From assembly GCA_964416175.1 (NCBI GenBank), contig CAYQDF010000065.1:1-17484 (forward strand): 17,484 bases of DNA. Reading direction: 5' to 3'. This document shows positions 1 through 6,399 of this stretch, piece by piece (the stretch's first letter is position 1; every line of letters starts with the position of its first letter). Source of the DNA: CAYQDF01 sp964416175. GTDB lineage: Bacteria; Chloroflexota; Anaerolineae; Anaerolineales; UBA4823. Both the position numbers and the translations under genes were made by a program. Under the pieces are notes generated by a model, which saw only the letters and a list, made by a program, of their open reading frames with translations, searched no databases and was not told the origin of the DNA.

Positions 1-1502
1 AGCGCCTCCGCCAGATGCTGGGGACCAATATTTTCACATCCAGCCAAATCGGCGATGGTGCGCGCCAGCTTGAGCACGCGGTGGTAAGCGCGGGCGGAGA
101 GCTGCAGCTGGTTCATCGCCGTGCGCATCAACGCCCGGTCAGTTTCATCCAGCTGGCAGAACCGCCTGACTTCCGCCGGGTGCATATCAGCGTTGCATGT
201 GACGCCGGAGAGCTCCGCTGCCCCTCCGAACCGCCGGCGCTGGACTTCGCGGGCAGCCTCTACCCGGGCCTGGACTGCCGAGGAAGGCTCGCCGAGACGG
301 TCATCGCTCAGCTTCTCATAATCCACGCGTGGGACCTCGACGTGGATGTCGATGCGGTCGAGCATCGGGCCGGATATCCGGCGCTGGTAGCGTGTGACGG
401 TGGTGGAAGTGCAGGTGCAGGGTTTCTGGGGATCGCCGAAGTATCCGCAGGGACACGGATTCATGGCGGCGACCAGCTGGAAGTTCGCTGGGAAGGTCAA
501 GGAACCCTGGGCGCGGCTGATGGTGACCACCTTGTCCTCGATCGGCTGGCGCATGACCTCGAGGACCCGCGGCCCGAACTCGGGGAATTCGTCGAGGAAC
601 AGGACGCCGCGGTGCGCAAGGGAGATCTCCCCAGGATGGGGCCAGTTCCCGCCGCCTACCAGGCCAGCGTGCGAGATCGTGTGGTGCGGCGCACGGAACG
701 GGCGGGTCCGGACCAGCGGCACATCCGGCGGCAGCTGGTCGGCGACGGAGTAGATGCGCGTGACATCGAGGGCTTCCTCAACGGTCATACGCGGCAGAAT
801 GGCCGGAAGGGCGCGGGCTATCAGGGTTTTTCCGGCTCCTGGAGGGCCTATCATCAGCACGTTGTGCCCGCCCGCTGCGGCGACCTCGAGCGCGCGCTTG
901 ACGTGCTCCTGGCCCTTGATGTCACGGAAATCCACCTGTGCACAGGCCTGGCGGTCCTCTGGGGTAGTGTGAGGTTGGGGGGAGATGCGCTGGATTCCGG
1001 CGAGGTGAGCTTTCAGGGCGGCGATGGAGGGGACAGGGATCACCTCCAGGTCGGGGATCAGGGCGGCCTCACTGGCATCGACTTCCGGGACGAAGATGCG
1101 GCGGAAGCCCTCGCCCCGCGCCACGGCAGCCATCGGGAGCACGCCGCGCACGTGTCGGACGCCTCCATCGAGGGAAAGCTCGCCCACGACCAGCGACTCC
1201 TCCAGGCATGCAGGCGGCAACTGCTTCGTGGCGATCAGCACCCCCAGGGCGATCGGCAGGTCGTAGGCGGGGCCTTCTTTCCGCACGGAAGCAGGAGCCA
1301 GGTTAACCGTGACTCTCATGCGTGGGAAATAGAGGTCAGCATTCTTGATCGCCATCTGGACTCGCTCGCGACTTTCCTGGACTGCGGCGTCGGGGAGGCC
1401 GACGATGATGATGCAGGGGAGGCCATCGCCGGTGTCGACTTCGACTTCAACGACCACCCCTTCCAGGCCGATCAAAGCGCAGGAATACACCCGGGCGAGC
1501 AT
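1..1502 (-). CDS. comM: ComM/YifB family Mg-chelatase-like AAA+ ATPase (C-terminus beyond window)
   Basis: Reading leftward from ATG at 1502-1500 gives about 500 residues. Full-length ComM proteins are about 500-510 residues, so only a few C-terminal residues are missing. The N-terminal ChlI-like domain (about 1-170) opens MLARVYSCALIGLEG and includes the family phrase VGLPDAAVQESRERV. The AAA+ core has Walker A GPPGAGKT (219-226), the conserved FRAPHHTISHAGLVGGG stretch (about 269-285) and Walker B VLFLDE (300-305). A cysteine-rich insert, NPCPCGYFGDPQKPCTC (348-364), is typical of this family outside the gamma-proteobacteria. The C-terminal Mg_chelatase_C region follows. In naturally competent bacteria ComM is a hexameric helicase that drives branch migration during integration of incoming DNA; in other bacteria its role is unclear. 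No Shine-Dalgarno sequence precedes the ATG, and a -10-like box lies 8 bases upstream (separate entry). The identification is secure; competence in this organism is not shown. Confidence 0.95.
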   Translation of the reverse strand, partial: MLARVYSCALIGLEGVVVEVEVDTGDGLPCIIIVGLPDAAVQESRERVQMAIKNADLYFPRMRVTVNLAPASVRKEGPAYDLPIALGVLIATKQLPPACLEESLVVGELSLDGGVRHVRGVLPMAAVARGEGFRRIFVPEVDASEAALIPDLEVIPVPSIAALKAHLAGIQRISPQPHTTPEDRQACAQVDFRDIKGQEHVKRALEVAAAGGHNVLMIGPPGAGKTLIARALPAILPRMTVEEALDVTRIYSVADQLPPDVPLVRTRPFRAPHHTISHAGLVGGGNWPHPGEISLAHRGVLFLDEFPEFGPRVLEVMRQPIEDKVVTISRAQGSLTFPANFQLVAAMNPCPCGYFGDPQKPCTCTSTTVTRYQRRISGPMLDRIDIHVEVPRVDYEKLSDDRLGEPSSAVQARVEAAREVQRRRFGGAAELSGVTCNADMHPAEVRRFCQLDETDRALMRTAMNQLQLSARAYHRVLKLARTIADLAGCENIGPQHLAEA

Positions 1503-1510
1503 GAATCTAG

Positions 1511-1537
1511 TTTATAGCAGGAGGGGGGAAAAGTCAA
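1511..1537 (-). promoter_or_regulatory. Candidate comM promoter, possibly giving a leaderless mRNA
   Basis: On the minus strand, TTGACT (1537-1532) is followed after 15 bases by TATAAA (1516-1511), and the comM ATG begins 8 bases further on. The spacer is shorter than the usual 17. Transcription would start close to the ATG, and the absence of a Shine-Dalgarno sequence fits a leaderless message. This is inferred from the sequence only. Confidence 0.4.
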
Positions 1538-1571
1538 TTGAGTGAACCACTGTGGTGGTAGGTTACGTGTG

Positions 1572-1889
1572 TTACTGCCGGAAGAGGGGGTACAGCAGCC
1601 GGCCGATCAGGACTGACCTTCCGGCCAGTAGGAGGCGGCCGCCCTCTCCGGGTTGCCTGATTCCTTCAAGCAAGATAGCGATGACGTCCGCTTCCGTGAG
1701 TTCGCCAACGACCCGGGCACGCAGCATCTCCACCAGTGCCACACGCAGCCCAGCCTTGACCTCTGCCCATCGGAGCATAGGAAGAAGCCCGCCGACTACA
1801 TTGACCTGGCGGTCGATCAACTCATGGTGTTCTCGTCGACGGTCAGGGTGAAGCCGGTACTCGCCTTCAGGGAAAAAGATAGCGCTCAT
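1572..1889 (-). CDS. Hypothetical protein, about 105 aa
   Basis: I do not recognise a family. The frame from ATG 1889-1887 encodes a protein opening MSAIFFPEGEYRLHPDRRRE and ending RSVLIGRLLYPLFRQ. Codon use is like that of neighbouring genes (many CTG, GTC, ATC and GGC codons), which makes this strand the better coding choice. The middle, roughly residues 40-80, looks helical and mildly amphipathic, with alternating Leu/Val and Glu/Arg. There is no signal peptide, membrane helix or cysteine motif. The frame stays open upstream to a TTG at 1940, which would give 122 residues. I prefer the ATG because a possible promoter (TTGACC at 1931-1926, GAAAAT at 1907-1902, spacer 18) would lie inside the longer version. 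The gene lies 69 bases before comM on the same strand, so co-transcription is possible. Confidence 0.5.
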   Translation of the reverse strand: MSAIFFPEGEYRLHPDRRREHHELIDRQVNVVGGLLPMLRWAEVKAGLRVALVEMLRARVVGELTEADVIAILLEGIRQPGEGGRLLLAGRSVLIGRLLYPLFRQ

Positions 1890-2012
1890 CTCTCTGCCTG
1901 GATTTTCTCCCAGGTGATAGCTCAAGGTCAACGATCTCAAGGGACGATCATGATCCGTAAGTTCTCTCGTGCCTGCGGCAACAAGTCCAGCCAGACGGCA
2001 GGCACTCTATGT

Positions 2013-2018
2013 TAAAAT
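2013..2018 (+). promoter_or_regulatory. Candidate -10 box just upstream of the 2026 gene
   Basis: TAAAAT lies 7 bases before the ATG at 2026, within an A/T-rich patch that stands out from its G+C-rich surroundings. No good -35 hexamer was found at 16-18 bases, and there is no Shine-Dalgarno sequence between box and start. If real, the transcript would be essentially leaderless. The evidence is weak. Confidence 0.3.
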
Positions 2019-2025
2019 ATACCGG

Positions 2026-2460
2026 ATGGCTGCTAAAAACCTTCAACCTCATTATCGGCAGAGAAATCCATACACGCACGAATCTCACCGCCGGCAGGCC
2101 TTCTGGCAGATCTATTTCCCCCTGCTCGTCTTCCTGCTCCTGGTCCTGACCGGCGCAGTTTTCGTGATTGCCGCTCCCGCCGGGCAGGCCTCCAGATATT
2201 CTGCGACTGCCCTGATCTACATGATCATGATCCTGATGGTCTTTGGACTGTTTTTCATCCTGTTCGCGGGCGCGTCGATTTTTACGGTCCGGCAGGGGTT
2301 AAAGGTTCTTCCCTATTACATGTTCCGGGCGCAGGATTTTTTCCACAGGGTGAACCGCCGCATCAAGCTGGTCTCAAACAAGTCGGTCGAGCCGGTCCTC
2401 CGCATCCGGAGCGCGGCGGAAGGGGTGAGAGCTCTTGGACGAGCTTTCAGGATGAAATAG
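2026..2460 (+). CDS. Two-helix integral membrane protein, function unknown
   Basis: This 144-residue protein has a basic, polar N-terminus (about 1-25, rich in Arg/His/Gln). A first membrane helix follows at about 27-50 (FPLLVFLLLVLTGAVFVIAA) and, after a short loop, a second at about 60-86 (YMIMILMVFGLFFILFAGAS). The remaining 58 residues are soluble and basic (FFHRVNRRIKLVSNK and onward) and end RALGRAFRMK. Topology should be both ends in the cytoplasm. No catalytic motif is visible and I cannot assign a named family. The frame is open further upstream, but ATG 2026 gives the natural start just before the charged N-terminus. The next gene starts 18 bases after its stop with a good ribosome binding site, so the two are probably co-transcribed. 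Confidence 0.75.
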   Translation: MAAKNLQPHYRQRNPYTHESHRRQAFWQIYFPLLVFLLLVLTGAVFVIAAPAGQASRYSATALIYMIMILMVFGLFFILFAGASIFTVRQGLKVLPYYMFRAQDFFHRVNRRIKLVSNKSVEPVLRIRSAAEGVRALGRAFRMK

Positions 2461-2478
2461 CAAGAAAGGAGAAGTTCG

Positions 2479-2703
2479 ATGGTCAGTAACCCAAAAGGAG
2501 ATGGATCAGTCGCTGAAGCGCGGACCAAAGTCCTGGTCCTGGGGGCAGCGATCGGCGCGGTTGTCGGACTGGCAGGGGCGTTCCTGCTCCTCCGGAACCT
2601 GGAAAAGGACGGCGGGGGGCTGAAAATTTCTTCAGGGGAGGGTATCCGCCTCGGCGTAACCGTGCTGGGCCTTCTGCGCCAGATCGCCACATTGAAGGAG
2701 TGA
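2479..2703 (+). CDS. Small single-helix membrane protein, function unknown
   Basis: This 74-residue protein starts at ATG 2479 behind a clear AAAGGAG (2465-2471, 7-base spacing). Residues about 17-39 (KVLVLGAAIGAVVGLAGAFL) form one glycine-rich membrane helix with small-residue spacing that could support helix packing. A Lys/Asp/Gly-rich linker and a short C-terminal segment containing SSGEGIRLGVTVLGLLRQIA follow; the latter could be a second, weaker amphipathic helix. The small size and the position directly behind a two-helix membrane protein suggest they act together at the membrane, but this is inference from context. Its stop codon overlaps a possible upstream GTG start of the dehydratase gene. 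Confidence 0.7.
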   Translation: MVSNPKGDGSVAEARTKVLVLGAAIGAVVGLAGAFLLLRNLEKDGGGLKISSGEGIRLGVTVLGLLRQIATLKE

Positions 2704-2741
2704 AGTCGGGTCATATTAGCGGCATTTTTGCGAGGGTATTG

Positions 2742-3095
2742 ATGGAACTTAAGGATCTCAAGACGATGCATTGCTCCCGAATCCGGAGGGAAGAAACCCC
2801 TCTTTCGGAAGAGGAGATGAACACATACCTCGAACAGCTCTCGGGGTGGTCGGTCGTCGAAAAAGACGGCATCCCGCGGCTGGCTAAGCAGTACAAGTTC
2901 AAGGATTTCAAAGAGGCGCTGGCATTCACAAACCGGGTGGGAGGGATCGCCGAGGAGCAGGACCACCATCCTTTGATCACGACGGAATGGGGGAGGGTGA
3001 CGGTGAGCTGGTGGACGCATGTGATTAAGGGCCTGCACCTGAACGACTTCATCATGGCGGCAAAGACAGACGAACTATGGATACGGCCTGCTTGA
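2742..3095 (+). CDS. phhB: Pterin-4a-carbinolamine dehydratase
   Basis: This 117-residue protein belongs to the PCD/DCoH family, which dehydrates 4a-hydroxytetrahydropterin so that the pterin cofactor of aromatic amino acid hydroxylases can be recycled; some members instead assist molybdopterin-related enzymes. The family pattern is clear: LSEEEMNTYLEQLSGW (21-36), a KFKDFKEALAFTNRVGGIAE segment (52-71), the active-site DHHP (74-77), and WTHVIKGLHLNDF (91-103), supplying the third histidine (H93) and the conserved Asp. I chose ATG 2742 because GAGGG (2732-2736) lies 5 bases upstream and the length then matches the family. A GTG at 2700, overlapping the previous stop, would add 14 residues without family support. 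No aromatic amino acid hydroxylase is visible nearby, so the physiological partner is unknown. A strong terminator follows. Confidence 0.92.
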   Translation: MELKDLKTMHCSRIRREETPLSEEEMNTYLEQLSGWSVVEKDGIPRLAKQYKFKDFKEALAFTNRVGGIAEEQDHHPLITTEWGRVTVSWWTHVIKGLHLNDFIMAAKTDELWIRPA

Positions 3096-3113
3096 GATTT
3101 ATAAAAATAAATT

Positions 3114-3131
3114 AAGGGTTCCCAGACCCTT
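3114..3131 (+). other. Short inverted repeat after the dehydratase gene
   Basis: AAGGGT (3114-3119) and ACCCTT (3126-3131) pair perfectly around a 6-base loop. No T run follows, so it is not a terminator by itself. It sits 18 bases after the dehydratase stop and 25 bases before the strong terminator, and may protect the 3' end of the message or be incidental. Confidence 0.35.
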
Positions 3132-3156
3132 GTGAGTAAATCTTGTGGAGATATTT

Positions 3157-3187
3157 AACCCGGCTTTGCTGCGAAGCCGGGTTTTTT
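3157..3187 (+). terminator. Rho-independent terminator ending the dehydratase operon
   Basis: AACCCGGCTT (3157-3166) pairs perfectly with AAGCCGGGTT (3174-3183) across the 7-base loop TGCTGCG. The descending arm runs into six consecutive T residues (3182-3187). This is a textbook intrinsic terminator. It closes the operon just before the -35 box of the tetR promoter, which begins at 3189. Confidence 0.93.
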
Positions 3188-3188
3188 C

Positions 3189-3217
3189 TTGACGGCCGCC
3201 AGACTCTGCGTTATAAT
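3189..3217 (+). promoter_or_regulatory. Strong sigma-70-type promoter of the tetR-exporter operon
   Basis: TTGACG (3189-3194) and TATAAT (3212-3217) are separated by exactly 17 bases. The -10 box is a perfect consensus and the -35 differs only at the last base. Transcription should start near 3224-3226, leaving a leader of about 27 bases before the tetR ATG. The -35 box starts two bases after the T run of the upstream terminator. Confidence 0.9.
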
Positions 3218-3238
3218 ACGTACGAACGTTCGTTCATA
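3217..3238 (+). promoter_or_regulatory. Probable TetR operator overlapping the transcription start
   Basis: A 12-bp perfect palindrome, ACGAACGTTCGT (3222-3233), sits within a 22-bp dyad centred between 3227 and 3228, in which 9 of 11 base pairs match. It begins at the last base of the -10 box and covers the expected transcription start. Size, symmetry and position fit an autorepression site for the TetR-family protein encoded immediately downstream. Binding is inferred. Confidence 0.82.
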
Positions 3239-3251
3239 TTGAGCAGCGGTC

Positions 3252-3848
3252 ATGAGTGACATCGCGACATCCCGAGGTGGACGCACACAGTCTGAGATCA
3301 TCGAGGGGGCTTTCAGGCTCTTTCTCGAGCGGGGGTATCACGGCACTTCGATGCGCCAGATCGCCGAATCCGCGGGCATCGCACTGGGGGGGATTTACAA
3401 CCATTTCTCGAGCAAGGAAGACATCTTTCGCGCGGTGCTCCTGGAGCACCATCCATTCTTTGACATCATTCCAGCATTATTACAGGCAAAGGGCGACACG
3501 ATGGAAGAGGTTCTGATAGACGCGGCAAAGCGCTTTGTCGGGACTCTCGAGGGCCGCAAGGATTTCCTAAATCTAATGTTCATCGAACTCGTCGAATTCA
3601 AGTCCATCCATCTACCTGAGATCTTCAACCTCGCTTTCCCCGAAGTCCTCAAGTTCGCCGGACGATTTGCCCGCCTGCAGGGTCAGCTCCGGCCGATCCC
3701 CGTTCCGATCCTGGTCAGATCATTTATCGGGTTATTTTTCTCTTATGTGATCACGGAGATCCTGATCGCCGAACAGCTTCCCCCGGAGTGGCACGAAAAC
3801 GCCTTGGACCATTTCGTGGACATCTACCTACATGGAGTGATCGCCTGA
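3252..3848 (+). CDS. TetR/AcrR family transcriptional regulator
   Basis: This 198-residue protein has a typical TetR N-terminal DNA-binding domain: SEIIEGAFRLFLERGYHGTS (14-33), then the helix-turn-helix MRQIAESAGIALGGIYNHFS (34-53) and KEDIFRAVL. The rest is the variable helical ligand-binding and dimer domain, ending with a hydrophobic stretch around LVRSFIGLFFSYVITEILIA. It should act as a dimeric repressor, most likely of its own operon, since a symmetric operator lies over its promoter and the exporter genes follow. The downstream permease ATG overlaps its TGA stop (3846-3850), which implies translational coupling. The Shine-Dalgarno sequence is weak. The arrangement resembles CecR (YbiH), which controls ybhGFSR in E. 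coli. The ligand cannot be read from the sequence. Confidence 0.93.
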   Translation: MSDIATSRGGRTQSEIIEGAFRLFLERGYHGTSMRQIAESAGIALGGIYNHFSSKEDIFRAVLLEHHPFFDIIPALLQAKGDTMEEVLIDAAKRFVGTLEGRKDFLNLMFIELVEFKSIHLPEIFNLAFPEVLKFAGRFARLQGQLRPIPVPILVRSFIGLFFSYVITEILIAEQLPPEWHENALDHFVDIYLHGVIA

Positions 3849-4981
3849 TGAGCCTTTCACGCCTGTACTCATTGATCCGCAAGGAATTCATCCAGATTTC
3901 CCGAGACCCACGCACGCTGGTGCTGGTGCTGATCCTCCCGCTGGTACAGCTCTTCCTGTTAGGCTACGCCGCCACTAACGACATTCGCAATGTACCCCTG
4001 GCGGTGTTCAACCAGGACCCGGGACCTGAATCCAGGGCGCTCCTCGAAGCATACCGCGCCGCCGATTATTTTTCACTGGATTTCGAAGTCGGTTCGGAAC
4101 GGGAGATCAGAGAGCTGATAGACAGCGGCAGCGCTCGAGTCGGGCTGGTGATCCCACCAGATTACAGCGCTCGCCTGAAGAGTGGAAGCATTGCGGAAGT
4201 GGCCGTAATCCTGGACGGCAGCGACCCGACGGTCGCGTCGACTGCATTAAACGCTGCGCAATCGATCGGTCAACATCACGCCACACGCATCCTCGCCGAC
4301 AGGCTCGCACAGCGCGGTCTTCCCATCGCCATGCAGATGCCCATCGATGTGCGCACGCAGGTCTGGTACAACCCGGACATGGTCAGCGCGTATTTTATGA
4401 TCCCGGGCGTGATTGGGATGATCCTCTATGCGATCACTTCGATCCTGACGGCGACTGCCATCGTCCGAGAACGAGAGCGCGGCACGATCGAACAGCTGAT
4501 CGTCACGCCCATCCGCTCCTGGGAGTTGGTGGTTGGGAAGCTGCTTCCTTATGTGATCCTGGCGTTCTTCAACACCACGGAGGTTTTGCTGATCGGAGCG
4601 CTCTGGTTCAAACTCCCAATCCGTGGCGACCTGGGGCTGCTCATGCTGCTCTCTGGACTGTTCCTGGCCTCCAGCCTTGGCATTGGCCTGCTCGTTTCCA
4701 CGGTCGCGAAGACCCAGCAAGAAGCCACCCTCACGGTTTTCATGACGCTGCTCCCGGGCATTTTTCTCTCGGGCTTCTTCTTCCCCATCGAGGCGATGCC
4801 GCGGATCCTGCAATGGTTGTCTTACCTGATACCGCTCCGTTACTACCTGGTGATCATCCGATCGCTCCTGTTGAAAGGCGTCGGCGCAGAAACGCTGGCT
4901 GGTGAAATCCTGGCGCTATCGATATTCGGATCCGCCATCATGACCGCTGCGGTGTTGCGGTTCCGCAAGAGACTCGATTAA
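3848..4981 (+). CDS. ABC-2 type multidrug exporter permease (YbhS/YbhR/YhhJ-like)
   Basis: This 377-residue membrane protein begins with the family hallmark RKEFIQISRDPRTLVLVLIL, an amphipathic helix leading into the first membrane segment (about 22-42). A soluble extracytoplasmic domain of about 130 residues follows, starting NDIRNVPLAVFNQDPG. Five C-terminal membrane helices occupy about 180-375, including MIPGVIGMILYAITSILTAT, the cytoplasmic coupling element VRERERGTIEQLIVTPI, and FLSGFFFPIEAMPRILQW. This is the ABC2_membrane_3 arrangement of exporters that expel drugs or other amphiphilic molecules. The ATG at 3848 overlaps the tetR stop. It is the only permease gene in the operon although two ATPases follow, so it may form a homodimer. 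Substrate unknown. Confidence 0.92.
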   Translation: MSLSRLYSLIRKEFIQISRDPRTLVLVLILPLVQLFLLGYAATNDIRNVPLAVFNQDPGPESRALLEAYRAADYFSLDFEVGSEREIRELIDSGSARVGLVIPPDYSARLKSGSIAEVAVILDGSDPTVASTALNAAQSIGQHHATRILADRLAQRGLPIAMQMPIDVRTQVWYNPDMVSAYFMIPGVIGMILYAITSILTATAIVRERERGTIEQLIVTPIRSWELVVGKLLPYVILAFFNTTEVLLIGALWFKLPIRGDLGLLMLLSGLFLASSLGIGLLVSTVAKTQQEATLTVFMTLLPGIFLSGFFFPIEAMPRILQWLSYLIPLRYYLVIIRSLLLKGVGAETLAGEILALSIFGSAIMTAAVLRFRKRLD

Positions 4982-5001
4982 TAAACAGAGAGGCGTGTCC
5001 A

Positions 5002-6345
5002 ATGCATACTAAACCGAGAATGATCGCTCCACTTATTCTGGCATTCGCCATCGTCGGCGGAGCCGCCTGGTATTTCAGCCAGACAAGGGCAGAGGCGGAA
5101 ACTGGTGTCCTGACCGCCTCCGGGACGATCGAGGGCACCCAGATCGAGATCGCATCGGAAGTGGGAGGCCGTGTGCTCGAGGTCCTTGTCAAGGAGGGAG
5201 ACTCCGTCCATGCCGGGCAGGTGCTCGTGCGCTTCGACGACGCCCTGCTCCAGGCGCAGCTCGCGCAGGCGAAGGCATCGCTCGAGGCTGCCCAGGCGAA
5301 TTACGCCCTGGTTTCCCGCGGATCGACCGAAGAACAGCGGCAGCTCGCCATCGCAGCCGCAGAGCTCGAACTGATCGATGCCAGGCAGGCGCTGAAGGAT
5401 CTCCAGGAGAGCAGCAGGCTGACCGAAGCCCAGCTTCTGCAGTCTATCGCCGCCGCCGAGAAGGTCCTGGACGATGCCCGCCAGCACCTGGATGCCGTCC
5501 GAGGCGAGGCCGATCCGGATGACGTTGACGCTGCGTGGGCTGCTGTCGTCATGGCTCGAGACAGGCTCGAAAAAGCCCAGGAGGACTTTGCACCCTATGA
5601 GAAGAAGGACGAGGACAACCTGAGGCGGGCGACATTCCTGGCAAAGCTGGCTGCCGCCCAGCAGGCGTATGATTCGATGGTCTACAGGTACAACAGTCTG
5701 GTCGGTGAATCAAACCGCTACGTTGTGGCACTGGCGGAGGCGGATGTAGCCCTGGCGGAGGCAAAACTCGCGGATGCAAGAAGGCAGTATGAAAACCTGG
5801 AAGGGGGAGTTGATCCAGACGCGCTGGCTCTGGCGGAGGCGCGTGTGAAAGTTGCCGAATCCAGGCTGGTGGCAGCCAGGGCAGGGACCCCGGCGGAAGA
5901 ACTGGCTGCTGCCCTGGCCCATGTCGACCAGGCAGAGCAAGCCCTGGAGGCTCTCGCGGTGCAGGAAGAGAAAACTGTAATCGCCGCGCCGGCGGATGGG
6001 GTCATCCTGGTCCGCGCCGCGGAACCGGGCGAGGTGTTGATTGCCGGGGCGCCACTGCTGATGTTACTCAAGATGGATGAACTGACGATAACCGTTTACA
6101 TTCCAGAAGACAGGTATGGTCAAATTGAAACAGGGGAGAGGGCTGTGGTGGAGGTGGATTCGTTTCCCGGGGAAAAGTTCGAAGCCACCGTGCTGCGCAT
6201 AGCCGATAAAGCGGAGTTTACCCCGCGCAATGTGCAGACTGTCGAGGGACGGCGTACGACGGTGTTCGCGGTCGAACTGGCGGTAGCGGACCCGGAGGGC
6301 AAGTTGAAGCCGGGTATGCCCGCGGATGTCACGTTCGAAGGGTGA
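5002..6345 (+). CDS. HlyD/YbhG-type membrane fusion (adaptor) protein
   Basis: This 447-residue adaptor follows a good AGAGAGG (4987-4993). It has an N-terminal membrane anchor (about 7-25, MIAPLILAFAIVGGAAWYF). The first half of the lipoyl domain follows at about 42-81 (IASEVGGRVLEVLVKEGDSV), then a very long Ala/Glu/Gln-rich coiled-coil hairpin at about 80-322. The second lipoyl half is at about 325-357 (TVIAAPADGVILVRAAEPGE), and a beta-barrel and membrane-proximal domain ends GKLKPGMPADVTF. The protein should bridge the permease to the outside face of the membrane. The coiled coil contains four similar blocks starting at about 106, 168, 268 and 294. In Gram-negative bacteria such adaptors meet TolC; if the host lacks an outer membrane the partner differs or is absent. 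It lies 20 bases behind the permease gene. Confidence 0.92.
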   Translation: MHTKPRMIAPLILAFAIVGGAAWYFSQTRAEAETGVLTASGTIEGTQIEIASEVGGRVLEVLVKEGDSVHAGQVLVRFDDALLQAQLAQAKASLEAAQANYALVSRGSTEEQRQLAIAAAELELIDARQALKDLQESSRLTEAQLLQSIAAAEKVLDDARQHLDAVRGEADPDDVDAAWAAVVMARDRLEKAQEDFAPYEKKDEDNLRRATFLAKLAAAQQAYDSMVYRYNSLVGESNRYVVALAEADVALAEAKLADARRQYENLEGGVDPDALALAEARVKVAESRLVAARAGTPAEELAAALAHVDQAEQALEALAVQEEKTVIAAPADGVILVRAAEPGEVLIAGAPLLMLLKMDELTITVYIPEDRYGQIETGERAVVEVDSFPGEKFEATVLRIADKAEFTPRNVQTVEGRRTTVFAVELAVADPEGKLKPGMPADVTFEG

Positions 6346-6364
6346 GGTGTCAAGGCGTTTGAAT

Positions 6365-6380
6365 GTTGGAAGGTTGGAAG
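6365..6380 (+). repeat. Tandem 8-bp direct repeat in an intergenic spacer
   Basis: GTTGGAAG occurs twice in direct succession (6365-6372 and 6373-6380), in the 54-base gap between the adaptor and the first ATPase gene. It is followed by the purine-rich GAGGAGG ribosome binding site. No other copy was noticed in the window. It may be a remnant of a low-complexity spacer. Confidence 0.6.
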
Positions 6381-6399
6381 TGAGCGCAGTGAGGAGGAT

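Noticed and set aside
15..1517. Open frame of 500 codons on the plus strand
   Set aside because: It lies antisense to the clear comM gene; its translation is Asp/Gly/His-rich with no recognisable domain, as expected for a shadow frame in G+C-rich DNA.
1653..2015. Plus-strand frame of about 120 codons opposite the small minus-strand gene
   Set aside because: Its translation is low in aliphatic residues and has no regular pattern; the minus-strand reading has much better codon use.
2700..2741. GTG start at 2700 for the dehydratase, overlapping the previous stop
   Set aside because: The added 14 residues have no family counterpart, and a better-spaced GAGGG precedes ATG 2742.
3114..3131. Short AAGGGT/ACCCTT hairpin as a second terminator
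   Set aside because: There is no T run after it, and the strong terminator 25 bases later explains transcription ending. It is kept only as an inverted repeat.
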